Shown here: positions 27,348 to 36,295 of the stretch, piece after piece
Layout: the number at the start of each line of letters is the position of its first letter
Position numbering within the stretch: position 1 is the first letter of the stretch
Origin: Halosolutus halophilus
GTDB taxonomy: Archaea; Halobacteriota; Halobacteria; Halobacteriales; Natrialbaceae
Length of the DNA: 64,000 nt
NCBI RefSeq assembly: GCF_022869805.1
Contig: NZ_CP094974.1
Location: forward strand, 310,001-374,000
Direction: 5' to 3'
Program-made: the position numbers and the translations under genes
Notes under the pieces: model-generated
What the model was told of the DNA's origin: nothing
Database searches by the model: none
What the model saw: the letters and a program-made list of their open reading frames with translations, nothing else

Positions 27348-27506
27348 ATGACTACACCAATTCCCTGTAAGGAGCAACTCACCACTGCTGCAGCGGTGGC
27401 GTTCGTCCTCAGTGTTGGTGTGGTGAGTACCGTTCCGTCTGCCGGCTCTCACTCACTCCTCGTTCTTAGCGCGGTCTCCTTCGTGATTCTGTACGTGAGC
27501 GGGTGA
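27348..27506 (+). CDS. Small membrane peptide (52 residues), function unknown
   Basis: A short frame with ATG at 27348 and TGA at 27504 encodes 52 residues: a polar start (MTTPIPCKEQLTT), a hydrophobic helix (AAAVAFVLSVGVVSTV), a short PSAGSHS turn and a second helix (LLVLSAVSFVILYV). A well-placed TATA box upstream supports expression. Two-helix hairpin peptides of this size are common in haloarchaea and are often missed in annotation. No family recognised and codon use is less GC-biased than neighbours, so this is a moderate call. Confidence 0.5.
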   Translation: MTTPIPCKEQLTTAAAVAFVLSVGVVSTVPSAGSHSLLVLSAVSFVILYVSG

Positions 27507-27614
27507 CCCAGGTGTTGGCGACGCGACACAGATCGAGTCACTCATCGAGGGATCCCCGGTATCGACGGCTAGATCGCGGTACCGAACCGCGTAGTACGGG
27601 ACGACGGGCTACGG

Positions 27615-28109
27615 TCAGGACGTCGGTGTTGCGTCGAGTGCGATCCGACCGGTGTCTTTGACTATCACGTCGACGGCCACGCTCTTCGGGTCGGCTCCCT
27701 GTATGTAGTCGTCGAGTTCGATCGACGGCCACTCCGTATACACACTCTGTTTGCCCGTCGTTACTTCCCGTGCGTGTATCGTCCACGCGCCGGTTTTCGA
27801 CGGCCATCCCTCGTGGATAATGTACTCTTCGTCGGGATCGAGAGCGTGCTCAGACCACTGGACCAGGGTGTCATCCAGTTCGACCGCCAGCGCGATGCCG
27901 ACGCCGCGATCGATGGCGTCGCCCTCCTCGGCTGGCACGTCGTCCGTATCCTTTTCGTATCGATTGTGGAGCAGGATACTGTCGAGCGTGGCGTTCCCGG
28001 AGGAATCGTCGGCGGGTGGTTGATCTGACGTTTTCTCGGCGGACGAACAGCCACCGAGCAATGCTACCGAACTGGCGAGGACCGATCGTCTGGTGAGGTA
28101 CGTGGTCAT
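27615..28109 (-). CDS. Tat lipoprotein of unknown function
   Basis: Starting at the ATG at 28109 gives 164 residues with TRRSVLASSVALLGGC: a twin-arginine signal and lipobox, so a surface lipoprotein. The mature part is one small domain with beta-strand sequence: SILLHNRYEKDTDDV, GVGIALAVELDDTLVQWSEH, WTIHAREVTTGK and a final VAVDVIVKDTGRIALDAT. The first strand block (LHNRYEKDTDDV) is an unusual feature that might help find relatives. The longer frame upstream adds a shadow N-terminus. Gene neighbours give no functional clue. Confidence 0.72.
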   Translation of the reverse strand: MTTYLTRRSVLASSVALLGGCSSAEKTSDQPPADDSSGNATLDSILLHNRYEKDTDDVPAEEGDAIDRGVGIALAVELDDTLVQWSEHALDPDEEYIIHEGWPSKTGAWTIHAREVTTGKQSVYTEWPSIELDDYIQGADPKSVAVDVIVKDTGRIALDATPTS

Positions 28110-28498
28110 TGGTGTGAGAGGGACTGTCACTGGAGCCAGGCCACAGTCCAGCAACCTGCCGAATCTGGCCGGTCACGGGGGCATGAACTTTGTGATGCAG
28201 AGGGTTTCCGGCAACCTGGTCCAGACGTGCGTCACCGACTGGCCGCTGGGGATCGACACCGATGGCGGTGACGGAACGGAGGCCGAACCGAAGGCTGACG
28301 TCTTCGCGAACCGCTCGAGCTGAACGCGAGGTCTGCGAACCGCCCGAACTGTCCAGCAGAGGTTTCGTCGGATTGGGTCGACTGCCACTCCCCGTCGAGT
28401 CTCGGCCCCGTCCCGCCGATCGGTCCGGAGCCGGCAAGCCACGGCCGCGAGGCGAGTCCTTTTCCCCCGACCGGACGAGACACGGACGAGAACCGATC
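28110..28498. other. Divergent spacer between lipoprotein and MATE genes
   Basis: About 390 bases with no supported gene. A 76-codon plus-strand frame at 28093-28323 and the upstream extension of the MATE frame (28262-28498) both have proline/arginine-rich, non-family sequence. The region must hold the promoters of both flanking genes, but no clear TATA box was found. Confidence 0.35.
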
Positions 28499-29992
28499 GT
28501 GGCCGAGACGGACGCCTCGACCGATCGAAAACGGGTCGACATGACGACGGGGGGTATTCCCCCGAAATTGCTCGAACTCGCGTGGCCGCTCGTTCTCGGG
28601 AACCTCCTCCAGACCGTCTACAACCTGGCGGACATGTTCTGGGTGGGCCGCGTGAGCGCCGAGGCGGTCGCAGCCGTCTCCCTGATGTTTCCCCTCTCGT
28701 GGATGTTCGTCTCGACCGCGATGGGGATCACCGCCGCCACGATCGCGCTGGTCTCCCAGTACGTCGGCGCGGACGACGATCGGATGGCCGACAGGGTCGT
28801 CGCCCAGACGATCCTGCTCACGCTGGCCGTCTCGACGGTGCTCGCGGCGATCGGCCTCGCGTTCCGTCGGCCGCTGCTCTGGCTCATCGGCGCACGCGAT
28901 CAGGTGTTCGTCGAGGCGCTGGCCTACATCGAGGTGATCTTCCTCGCCTTGCCGCTGACCTTCCTCTTCTTCGCGTTCCGATCGTCGCTGCAGGGCGCCG
29001 GCGACACGAAGACGGCGATGTGGCTGGTGTTCGTCTCGGCCGGAATCAACGTCGTGCTGGACCCGTTCTTCATCCTCGGCTGGGGGCCGTTCCCCGCGCT
29101 GGGAACCCGCGGCGCGGCCATCGCGACGTTCGTCTCCCGCGGCCTCGCCACGGCGGCGGGGATCTACATCCTGCTGGACGGCGGGTACGGGGTTCGGCTC
29201 CGGATCGGCGATCTCACGCCGGATTTGGCCATTCAAAAACAGCTGATCGACATCGGCTACCCCGCGACGATCGACGGCTGGGCGCGCAGTTTCGCCTCGG
29301 TGGCGATGGCCGGGTTCGTCGCGCGCTTCGGGGCCGCGCCGACGGCGGCCTACGGGATCGGCGTCCGACTGATGTCGGTCACGTGGGCGGTCTCGGGCGC
29401 GGTCGGGCAGGCGACGGCGACCGGCGTCGGCCAGAACCTCGGCGCGAAGACGCCCGATCGGGCCGCGGCGGTCGCACGCACCGCAACTGCGGCGACGATG
29501 GTCTTCATCTTCGTCGTCGCGGCCGTTCTCGTCGCGTTCCCTGCGCAGGCGATTCGGCTCTTCGTCGCCGATCCCGCGGTGATCGCCGAGGGCGTCGTCT
29601 TCCTGCGGATCACGGCCCCGTTCTGGGCGCTGTTCGCGGGCGTGATGGTCGTTCAGGGCGCGCTGCGTGGCGCCGGGAACACCAAGGCGGCGATGGCCCT
29701 GTCGTTCCTCTCGCGGTGGGTGTTCCGGATCCCCGTCGCGCTCGTGCTCGCGTTCGCGTGGACGGTCACGGTCCCGGGAATCGGCGTCACGATCGGCGCA
29801 CTCGGCTGGGGGATCGAGGGGATCTGGTGGGCGTACTCGTTCGGAATGACCGTCTCGTTCGTCGTCGCCGTCGCCTGGTTCCGACTGGGGACGTGGCGCG
29901 AGGGCGTGATCGAGGACGAGGGCGAGGAACGGTCGACGCGAGAGGACACGTCCGCCGGGAGCGGCAGCGAGACGGATTTCGTCGACGACTAA
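28499..29992 (+). CDS. MATE family efflux transporter
   Basis: I favour the GTG at 28499 (start of AETDASTDRKRVD), giving 497 residues; an ATG at 28541 is a close alternative and the remaining upstream frame is not protein-like. The twelve-helix MATE architecture is evident: LAWPLVLGNLLQTVYNLADMFW at the start, the RSSLQGAGDTKTAM motif, the duplicated half beginning about TPDLAIQKQLIDIGYPATID, and VQGALRGAGNTKAAM. Proteins of this type expel cationic drugs or metabolites in exchange for Na+ or H+. Substrate unknown. The acidic C-terminal tail is probably disordered. Confidence 0.92.
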   Translation: MAETDASTDRKRVDMTTGGIPPKLLELAWPLVLGNLLQTVYNLADMFWVGRVSAEAVAAVSLMFPLSWMFVSTAMGITAATIALVSQYVGADDDRMADRVVAQTILLTLAVSTVLAAIGLAFRRPLLWLIGARDQVFVEALAYIEVIFLALPLTFLFFAFRSSLQGAGDTKTAMWLVFVSAGINVVLDPFFILGWGPFPALGTRGAAIATFVSRGLATAAGIYILLDGGYGVRLRIGDLTPDLAIQKQLIDIGYPATIDGWARSFASVAMAGFVARFGAAPTAAYGIGVRLMSVTWAVSGAVGQATATGVGQNLGAKTPDRAAAVARTATAATMVFIFVVAAVLVAFPAQAIRLFVADPAVIAEGVVFLRITAPFWALFAGVMVVQGALRGAGNTKAAMALSFLSRWVFRIPVALVLAFAWTVTVPGIGVTIGALGWGIEGIWWAYSFGMTVSFVVAVAWFRLGTWREGVIEDEGEERSTREDTSAGSGSETDFVDD

Positions 29993-30096
29993 AAACGGAT
30001 GGAGATTCGGACGAAGGATGGTCCGTGTGGTTCCGGACGGAATCCCGGTACGCTCGCACGTGGATCGACCGGCTCGTAGAGCCACCGCTGGCATTC

Positions 30097-30372
30097 TCAG
30101 TTGTAGAAGATTTCTATCCTCTTTCCGTCGATCTGGACCTTGTACTCGTCGATCGTAAACGAAATCGCGATGGCTTCGCGGTCGGTGACGAGCGTATCGA
30201 GCGCTTCGGGATCGACGTAATCGTACAGGGTGCCGTCCAGTTTGGCCGAGAGGGTCGTCGATTCGGTATCGGCGATGGACGCGATAGTGTCGATGACGGC
30301 TATGCTCGGCGCGATCTTCGACCAGTCGTATCGACTCTGGACCGACCCAGAGTACGTGTGAGACTCCTCCAT
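30097..30372 (-). CDS. HalOD1 output domain protein
   Basis: This 91-residue protein is a single HalOD1 domain, the haloarchaeal output module often at the end of response regulators and bacteriorhodopsin-activator-like proteins. The fold pattern is APSIAVIDTIASIADTEST, then LYDYVDPEALDTLVTD, then ISFTIDEYKVQIDGKRIEIF, matching the family's 'S-x-x-V-V-x-A-L-A...L...V-D-P-D-A-L-D-x-L...V-x-F-x-Y-x-G'. It stands alone without a receiver domain. Its role is probably regulatory, by analogy only. Confidence 0.75.
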   Translation of the reverse strand: MEESHTYSGSVQSRYDWSKIAPSIAVIDTIASIADTESTTLSAKLDGTLYDYVDPEALDTLVTDREAIAISFTIDEYKVQIDGKRIEIFYN

Positions 30373-30528
30373 AAGTCCCAGACGTAACAGACTCGGTTAT
30401 GTCTGTTGTGAGGATCTGGGTGACTGTAGTCGCTCGGACAGTATTTACCCGGTATCGGGGCGCGATGCGCCGTCGAACGCGTGACAGCGGCGTCGAGACC
30501 GTCGTCCCCCAGTAGCGATCGGCCCCGA

Positions 30529-32049
30529 TCAGCGGTTCAGGAGGCTGGCCGGAAGCCACCTCTGGAGGGTCGGGCTGAACTCGGCGATCATCTGGGCGTC
30601 CTCGTCGGTGAACGCGTCGGTCGCGATCAGCGAGAGGCAGAACGTGACGATCACGACGATCGGGAGGGCGGCGACGATCACCAGGTCCGAGTCGACGAAC
30701 AGGACGATCGGCGCGCCGGCGATCGTCGCGGGGACGCCAGCACCGACGACCTTCGCGAAGTCCCTCGTGAAGGGGTGGATGCCGTCGAGGTAGTACACCT
30801 CGACCAGCGTCAGCCCGCCGACCAGGAACAGCGCCGTGGCCGAGCCGATCGCCGCACCCTCGATGCCGACGAACGGAATGAGCGTCATCGAAACGAGGAG
30901 GTTCGCACCGAACAGCACGAGGGTGTTGACGAAGACCATCCGCGAGTAGCCCAGCCCTTGAAGCAGCGTGCCGTCGGGACCGCCGAACGTGACGTTGAAG
31001 AGGAACGCGCCGGCCAGCAGGACGACGACGAGGGTCGCCGCGGCGTACTGGGGCGTGTAGAGGACGGCGAGGTACGAACTGGCGCCGAGCGAGAGCACGA
31101 TCGCGTACGGCAAGGTGATCCCGACGATCCAGCGGGCCATCACCTGGAACCGCTGTTCGACGAGGACGGTATCGTCGCGCGTCTCGGCGATCAGCGGCTT
31201 GAATACCGGCGACAGCGAGTTGAAGATGATCATCAGGCCGGAGCCCAGCATGTAGCCGACGCGGTAGATGCCGACGTCGTCGGAGGAAAGGAAGTAGCCG
31301 AGCAAGAAGTAGTCGACCTGCCCCATCAGGACGAAGACGACGCTGGTCATCGCGAGCGGGACGGAGTACGTCACGAGCGGGCCCGGCGCGACGAGTTCGA
31401 TGTCGGCCGTCAGGAGGTCCCACGCCTTGTAGACGAAGACGATCGAACCGACGGTGATGGCGACGAACAGCCCGATCACGTAGCCGGCGATCAACCCCAG
31501 CAGACCGAACCCGGCGAGCAAGAACCCGGCGGTGACGACGAACCGGACGATCGGGCGCACGAGGTCGCGCATGATCACCCGGTACTGCAGTTTCTTGATG
31601 CTGTAGTAGGAGGTGAGCAGGACCTTGTAGATCGCCAGCATCGGGATGGTGACCGAGAGCAACAGGAGCGCGATTTGCATCGCGGGCTCCCCGAAGAAGT
31701 CACCGATCCGCGCCGTGCTGACGGCGAGCGCGAGCGCGACGAGCGACGAGGTGACGAGGACGGTTGCCGTCACCTGCACGATCACGCCCTTGGCTTTCCC
31801 GCGCTCGCCCTCGTCGAGATACTGCGGGACGAAGTAGTCGATCGCGAGCGGCAGGCCGAGGTTCGCGAGTATCTGCGTGAAGAGGATGACCGACGTCGCC
31901 AGGACGAACAGCCCGTAGACCGACGGGCTGACGAAGCGGGTCATCAGCATGACGATCGCGAACCCGAGCACTCCCTTGACGACGTTACCGACGAACGTGA
32001 TGCTGCCCTGCTTCGCGAGCGTCGAGACGCCTTCGTCGTGGTCGGTCAT
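30529..32049 (-). CDS. Polysaccharide/oligosaccharide flippase (MOP superfamily)
   Basis: Using the ATG at 32049 (MTDHDEGVSTLAKQGSITF) gives a 506-residue integral membrane protein. The family signature follows at once: GNVVKGVLGFAIVMLMTRF and SPSVYGLFVLATSVILFTQI, then LANLGLPLAIDYFVPQY. About fourteen hydrophobic segments can be counted. Such Wzx/RfbX-like flippases move lipid-linked glycans across the membrane and in haloarchaea may serve S-layer or exopolysaccharide glycosylation. No glycosyltransferases are nearby. The longer upstream frame is a shadow. Confidence 0.88.
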   Translation of the reverse strand: MTDHDEGVSTLAKQGSITFVGNVVKGVLGFAIVMLMTRFVSPSVYGLFVLATSVILFTQILANLGLPLAIDYFVPQYLDEGERGKAKGVIVQVTATVLVTSSLVALALAVSTARIGDFFGEPAMQIALLLLSVTIPMLAIYKVLLTSYYSIKKLQYRVIMRDLVRPIVRFVVTAGFLLAGFGLLGLIAGYVIGLFVAITVGSIVFVYKAWDLLTADIELVAPGPLVTYSVPLAMTSVVFVLMGQVDYFLLGYFLSSDDVGIYRVGYMLGSGLMIIFNSLSPVFKPLIAETRDDTVLVEQRFQVMARWIVGITLPYAIVLSLGASSYLAVLYTPQYAAATLVVVLLAGAFLFNVTFGGPDGTLLQGLGYSRMVFVNTLVLFGANLLVSMTLIPFVGIEGAAIGSATALFLVGGLTLVEVYYLDGIHPFTRDFAKVVGAGVPATIAGAPIVLFVDSDLVIVAALPIVVIVTFCLSLIATDAFTDEDAQMIAEFSPTLQRWLPASLLNR

Positions 32050-32197
32050 GGCGACAACGTGCGGTTCATCTGGGTCTCCTGTGGTTGCGCCGGCACCGTC
32101 CGTGGGCGTGGGCGATCGGTCCGCTACTCGTCCGATCGATCGCCCCACGGCCGTCGAACGCGGTCGTCGATCCAGTCGTAACCATACTGGTGTCCGA

Positions 32198-32587
32198 TCA
32201 GACTCCCGTGGCCGGTTCGAGTTCGTAGCTCTCGACTTCGGCTGCCGCCTCGCCGAAGTGCGGATATTCGACGTCGAACGGCCACTCTTCGCCGGAGCTA
32301 ACGTCACCCTCGACGTTCTCGATGACCGTCTCGAGTTCCTCGCCCTCGGCGTCGAGGAACGTCGCCCGGATCTCGATGTAGCTCAGTTCCCGCTCGCCGA
32401 CGTTCCTGACGACGCCCCAGACGTAGACGCGTTCGTCCTCGGTCCCGGGGTTGTCCCGAACCAGATCGTCCCAGACGATTTCGACGTCCCCCGGTTCGGT
32501 GATCTCCTCGCCGTTCTCCTCGAAGTAGCTGAGGCAGCCGGTGAGCGGAAACAGGGCAGCGAGTCCGAGAAACCGGCGACGCTCCAT
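32198..32587 (-). CDS. Small lipoprotein with FxLYD-like domain
   Basis: This 129-residue protein begins ERRRFLGLAALFPLTGC, a Tat-like signal and lipobox. The mature part has the FxLYD-type beta-sandwich pattern found in extracellular haloarchaeal lipoproteins: VYVWGVVRNVGERELSYIEI, then TFLDAEGEELET, then EWPFDVEYPHFGE. It would sit on the cell surface, possibly binding a partner. It lies upstream of the flippase on the same strand, about 150 bases apart. Confidence 0.72.
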   Translation of the reverse strand: MERRRFLGLAALFPLTGCLSYFEENGEEITEPGDVEIVWDDLVRDNPGTEDERVYVWGVVRNVGERELSYIEIRATFLDAEGEELETVIENVEGDVSSGEEWPFDVEYPHFGEAAAEVESYELEPATGV

Positions 32588-32784
32588 CGGCCCAGCGTAC
32601 GTGGCGGCGAGGCTTCAGCGTTCGGGACGCGGGACCTTCTGGCCGCCCAACCCGATCGTTCGTCCTCGGCCCGCTCGCTCGTTCGTGGTGGGCGGTCGGT
32701 TTCAGCGGCCCCTCCGGAATCCGTCCGTTCGGCGATCGATCGACGCGATAGATTTTTCACCACTGGTTGCTACCACCTAGTTGT

Positions 32785-33714
32785 ATGAGCGACTTCGATC
32801 AGTTCAGCGACGTCGGTGAAGCGGACGTAACCCGTGCGATCGGACAGGAGTGGACCGAGGAGTTCATGGATTTCTCGGACTCGGACGTGATCATCGTCGG
32901 CGGCGGCCCGTCGGGGTTGACGGCCGCGAAGGAACTCTCCGAGCGCGGCGTCAAGACGATGGTCGTCGAGAAGAACAATTACCTCGGCGGCGGGTTCTGG
33001 CTCGGCGGCTTCCTGATGAACAAGGTCACGGTTCGCGACCCAGCCCAGCAAATCCTCGACGAACTCGAGGTTTCCTACAAGCAGTCCGAGGACAGCGAGG
33101 GACTCTACGTCGCCAACGGGCCGGAGGCCTGTTCCGGCCTCATCAAGGCCGCCTGTGACGCGGGCGCGAAGATGCAGAACATGACGGAGTTCACGGACAT
33201 CGTCATCCGCGAGGACCACAAGGTCTCGGGGATCGTGATGAACTGGACGCCGGTCCACGCGCTGCCCCGCGAGATCACCTGTGTCGACCCAATCGCCGTC
33301 GAGGCGGATCTCGTCATCGACGCGACCGGCCACGACGCGATGGCCGTTAAGAAACTCGACGAGCGCGGCGTGCTCGACGCGCCGGGCATCGGTAACGCCG
33401 AGGCGTCGGCGACCGGGATGGACCAGACGGGCGACGACAGCTACGGTGCGCCCGGCCACGACTCCCCGGGCCACGACTCGATGTGGGTCGGCAAGTCCGA
33501 GGACGCCGTCGTCGAGCACACGGGCGTCGCCCACGACGGGTTGATCGTCACCGGGATGGCGACCGCGACGACCTACGGACTGCCGCGGATGGGGCCCACC
33601 TTCGGCGCCATGCTCGTCTCCGGCAAGCGCGCCGCCCAGGAAGCCATCGACGAACTCGGCATCGACGCCGACCCCGTCGACCTCACCAGTCGCGCGACGG
33701 TCGCCGACGACTGA
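32785..33714 (+). CDS. thi4: Thiazole synthase Thi4 (ADP-thiazole biosynthesis)
   Basis: This 309-residue Thi4 makes the thiazole moiety of thiamine from NAD and glycine. The start is the ATG at 32785; the six extra codons upstream are promoter sequence. The FAD/NAD-type dinucleotide fold opens with [20 protein letters not shown], then [20 protein letters not shown], and [33 protein letters not shown]. Cys166 in REITCVDPI sits where the sulfur-relay residue of eukaryotic Thi4 lies; work on Haloferax volcanii Thi4 reported an essential cysteine at nearly the same position, unlike methanogen Thi4 with His. A ThiR-like repressor is encoded 7 kb downstream. Confidence 0.95.
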   Translation: MSDFDQFSDVGEADVTRAIGQEWTEEFMDFSDSDVIIVGGGPSGLTAAKELSERGVKTMVVEKNNYLGGGFWLGGFLMNKVTVRDPAQQILDELEVSYKQSEDSEGLYVANGPEACSGLIKAACDAGAKMQNMTEFTDIVIREDHKVSGIVMNWTPVHALPREITCVDPIAVEADLVIDATGHDAMAVKKLDERGVLDAPGIGNAEASATGMDQTGDDSYGAPGHDSPGHDSMWVGKSEDAVVEHTGVAHDGLIVTGMATATTYGLPRMGPTFGAMLVSGKRAAQEAIDELGIDADPVDLTSRATVADD

Positions 33715-33784
33715 TACCCCGGAACTGCGCCGAAGCGGAACGGGAAACCCACACCGTTTTCGCGATCGGGTCCAGGAGTCGGGT

Positions 33785-34675
33785 ATGGAACTCGTCGTCA
33801 CCGGTGCGACCGGCGGGGCGGGCAGTTGGATCGTCGATCATTTCGCGAACGATGGGCACGAGGTCGTCGGCGTCGACCTCGAGCGACCGCCGCGCGAGCG
33901 CGAGAACGCCACGTTTCTCGCGGCCGACCTCGCCGAGCAGGGGCAGGCGTGGGAAGCGGTCCTCGACCCCGACCCGGACGCAGTCGTCCACTTCGCCGGC
34001 ATCCCGCGAATGGGACTCGCGCCCGGCACCGAGACGTTCGTGACGAACGTCGCGACCGCGTACCACGTGTTCGAGGCCGCGGGTCGCGCCGGCGCGGACG
34101 TGGTCTGGGCCTCGAGCGAGAGCCTCTACGGGATGCCGTTCGCCGCGGAACCGTTCCTCCCGGACTACCTCCCGATCGACGAGAGCCACCCACAGCGGCC
34201 GGAAGACGGCTACGGCGCCTCGAAACTCGTCGGCGAGGAACTCGCCAGGAAGACGGTGCGAAAGCACGGCATCTCGATCGCCTCGATCCGGCCGTCGTGG
34301 ATCCAGTACCCCGGCGAGTACCGGGCGACCGACGGGCGATCCGCGTTCGACCCCGAGACGGCCGAGCCGAGCGGTAACTTCTGGTCGTACGTCGACGTCC
34401 GCGACGTCGTCTCGATCGTCGACGCCGCGCTCGAAGCGGACATCGACGGTCACGAACCGTACCACGCGATGGCCGCGGACAACTACCTCGGTCGTCCGAC
34501 GGCGGACGTGATCGAGGCCGTGTTCGGTGCCCTCCCGGACGAGTGTGACATCGAGGGCGAGGAGTCGGCGTTCTCGACGGCGAAAGCTCGAACGGAACTG
34601 GGCTGGCAGCCGGACCACACCTGGCGCCACGCCGAGAACGAGACCGTCGAACCCCCCGCGTTTCTGGATGGGTAG
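33785..34675 (+). CDS. NAD-dependent epimerase/dehydratase (extended SDR)
   Basis: This 296-residue extended short-chain dehydrogenase has the nucleotide-binding motif TGATGGAGS at the N-terminus, the DAVVHFAGIPRMG strand and a catalytic Y-x-x-x-K in DGYGASKLVGEELARK with ASSESLYGMP supplying the Ser. It is of the sugar-epimerase/uronate dehydrogenase-like type. It follows thi4 by about 70 bases on the same strand but has no evident link to thiamine. Substrate unknown. Confidence 0.88.
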   Translation: MELVVTGATGGAGSWIVDHFANDGHEVVGVDLERPPRERENATFLAADLAEQGQAWEAVLDPDPDAVVHFAGIPRMGLAPGTETFVTNVATAYHVFEAAGRAGADVVWASSESLYGMPFAAEPFLPDYLPIDESHPQRPEDGYGASKLVGEELARKTVRKHGISIASIRPSWIQYPGEYRATDGRSAFDPETAEPSGNFWSYVDVRDVVSIVDAALEADIDGHEPYHAMAADNYLGRPTADVIEAVFGALPDECDIEGEESAFSTAKARTELGWQPDHTWRHAENETVEPPAFLDG

Positions 34676-34813
34676 CGTCGACACGCGCGACTGGACCGTC
34701 GCCGCCGTACTTCCCGGGACGTCGCCCGCTCTCGAGACCTGACGCCAGTCGTCTGACGGGGATACCGAGCCGCGACCGTAACAGTTTCACCGAGTGGTAC
34801 GACTAGATGGTAC

Positions 34814-35581
34814 ATGGTTAGCACCGTCATCCTCTATCGCGCCCCGACGACCGTCGCCGACGTCGATACGATCGCCGACTGGCTCGCGGGTCGCGTCGAC
34901 GCGACGGTGACGGTCCGGGATCGGTTCCTCGACGGACACCGAACCGGCGACCTCCCCGAACGGTTCGCCGAAGCCCGGGTGACGTCACCCTACGATCGCG
35001 ACACGGGTAACACGATGCTGGGGACGATCCGCTACGAGGAACGTGCGCTCGAGGATCCCGACCGGGAGGGCGGCGTCCTCTACGACGGCGTCACGGTCCA
35101 GCGGGCGCTCAACACCGCCCTGCCCGCCGACGAACGGGGTCTCGACACGCTGCACGTGCCGCTCCTCGATCGGGCGATCGGGACGTGGGGCGATCACGAC
35201 GGCCGCTGGCACAAGCGAGTGACCGTCCTCGGTCAGCCGGCGCTCGTTTCGGTGCCCGGCCTCTACGAGGCCCCGGCGAAGCCCGAGGAGTACTACAGGG
35301 AGAAACAGCGTCACTCGCTGCTCTCCGGTGACACGCCGCCGCGCGAGGTGCTCGAGAACCGCGTCGAGGGCGAGTTCCTGATCGAAGACGATCCCCGGAC
35401 GACCGACGCGCTGAAGGGATACGTCCTGCAGGCCGCCCACTACCTCGAGACCGGCGAGCCGTTTTGCGATCGGAGGACGTGTCGACTCTTCAACGCACAC
35501 TACCACGAGGACCTGATCGAGGCGCAGCTTCGCGAGCCCGAGTTCTGTGACGAGCACGCGCGGCTGTACGAAGCCGATTGA
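34814..35581 (+). CDS. Uncharacterised archaeal protein with Cys/His-rich C-terminus
   Basis: This 255-residue protein is not confidently identified. It begins with a short beta-alpha unit (VSTVILYRAPTTVADVDTIADWL), has a central block LHVPLLDRAIGTWGDHDGRWHK, the loop LVSVPGLYEAPAKPEEYY and a C-terminal C...C...H...H...C...H segment (FCDRRTCRLFNAHYHEDLIE and PEFCDEHARLY) that could bind zinc. From memory it resembles archaeal proteins annotated as a putative metallopeptidase family (DUF6775), but I see no HExxH motif, so activity is not supported by the sequence. Confidence 0.7.
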   Translation: MVSTVILYRAPTTVADVDTIADWLAGRVDATVTVRDRFLDGHRTGDLPERFAEARVTSPYDRDTGNTMLGTIRYEERALEDPDREGGVLYDGVTVQRALNTALPADERGLDTLHVPLLDRAIGTWGDHDGRWHKRVTVLGQPALVSVPGLYEAPAKPEEYYREKQRHSLLSGDTPPREVLENRVEGEFLIEDDPRTTDALKGYVLQAAHYLETGEPFCDRRTCRLFNAHYHEDLIEAQLREPEFCDEHARLYEAD

Positions 35582-35699
35582 TCTGCGGAGATGGGGGAGA
35601 CCTCGCTGTGACCTGACCGGCGACGCCATCGCCAGCCTCCTGTCGGGTACACGCCGCGAACCGGTGCCTACTTCCGTCCGACACCGGAGACAATGAACA

Positions 35700-36113
35700 A
35701 TGAGTGAAAAATTCACTTCGGAGATACCGATCCGCTTTCGCGATCTCGATCCGCTGAATCACGTCAACAACGCCGTCTACGCGAGCTACCTCGAAGAGGT
35801 CCGCTCGGACTACATCGAGGAGGTGCTGGGACTGGACGAGCGCGACCACGCGTTCGTCCTCGCGGCCCTCGAGATCGATTACGAGCGGCCGATCACGATC
35901 GACGACGACCTGACGATCGCGCTTACCGTCACCGACCTCGGGACGACCAGTTGTACGATGGCGTACGAGTTCCTCGTCGACGGCGGGATCGTCGCGTCCG
36001 CCGAGACGACGCTCGTCCGCGTCGATCCCGAGACGAAGCGGCCCGAGGCGATCCCGGACGAGATCTGCGATCGCGTTCGCGAGTACGAGGGACTCGAGGC
36101 GCCAGCCACCTGA
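35700..36113 (+). CDS. Acyl-CoA thioesterase, 4HBT family
   Basis: This 137-residue hot-dog fold protein has the catalytic Asp in IRFRDLDPLNHVNNAVYASYL, the classic D-x-x-x-x-x-H-V-N-N signature, and the following DHAFVLAALEIDYERPITID strand typical of YbgC-like acyl-CoA thioesterases. It hydrolyses acyl-CoA esters, chain length unknown. Its 3' end, including the stop codon, is tandemly duplicated in the DNA (next entry). A tiny overlapping ATG at 35693 is irrelevant. Confidence 0.92.
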   Translation: MSEKFTSEIPIRFRDLDPLNHVNNAVYASYLEEVRSDYIEEVLGLDERDHAFVLAALEIDYERPITIDDDLTIALTVTDLGTTSCTMAYEFLVDGGIVASAETTLVRVDPETKRPEAIPDEICDRVREYEGLEAPAT

Positions 36114-36157
36114 ACGGGAAGCGCTGAACGCGCCAGCCACCTGAGCGGGAAGCGTTG
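36099..36157 (+). repeat. 31-base-period direct duplication across the thioesterase stop codon
   Basis: The segment at 36099-36126 is repeated at 36130-36157 with two mismatches in 28 bases. The unit begins GCGCCAGCCACCTGA and ends GGGAAGCG(C/T)TG, so it includes the last codons and TGA of the gene; the second copy lies just downstream. This looks like a recent tandem duplication in which the first copy retained the stop. Confidence 0.85.
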
Positions 36158-36295
36158 GGAACCGATCGGGGATTGTTCGTCGCTCCCGAAATGACTTATC
36201 TGACCGATAACCCTGAGACATCGAAAGAAAACCGGCGAAAACCGGCGACAAAACCTGACCGGTTGATAAACGGTCCCGACGACTATCCAGTCGCC

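Noticed and set aside
28093-28323. 76-codon plus-strand frame next to the lipoprotein gene
   Set aside because: It is antisense to the lipoprotein start and has no family-like sequence or ribosome binding site.
28232-31423. 1063-codon minus-strand frame across the MATE gene and flippase
   Set aside because: It is a shadow frame of the MATE and flippase genes; its sequence is a run of Arg/Asp/Pro with no recognisable domain.
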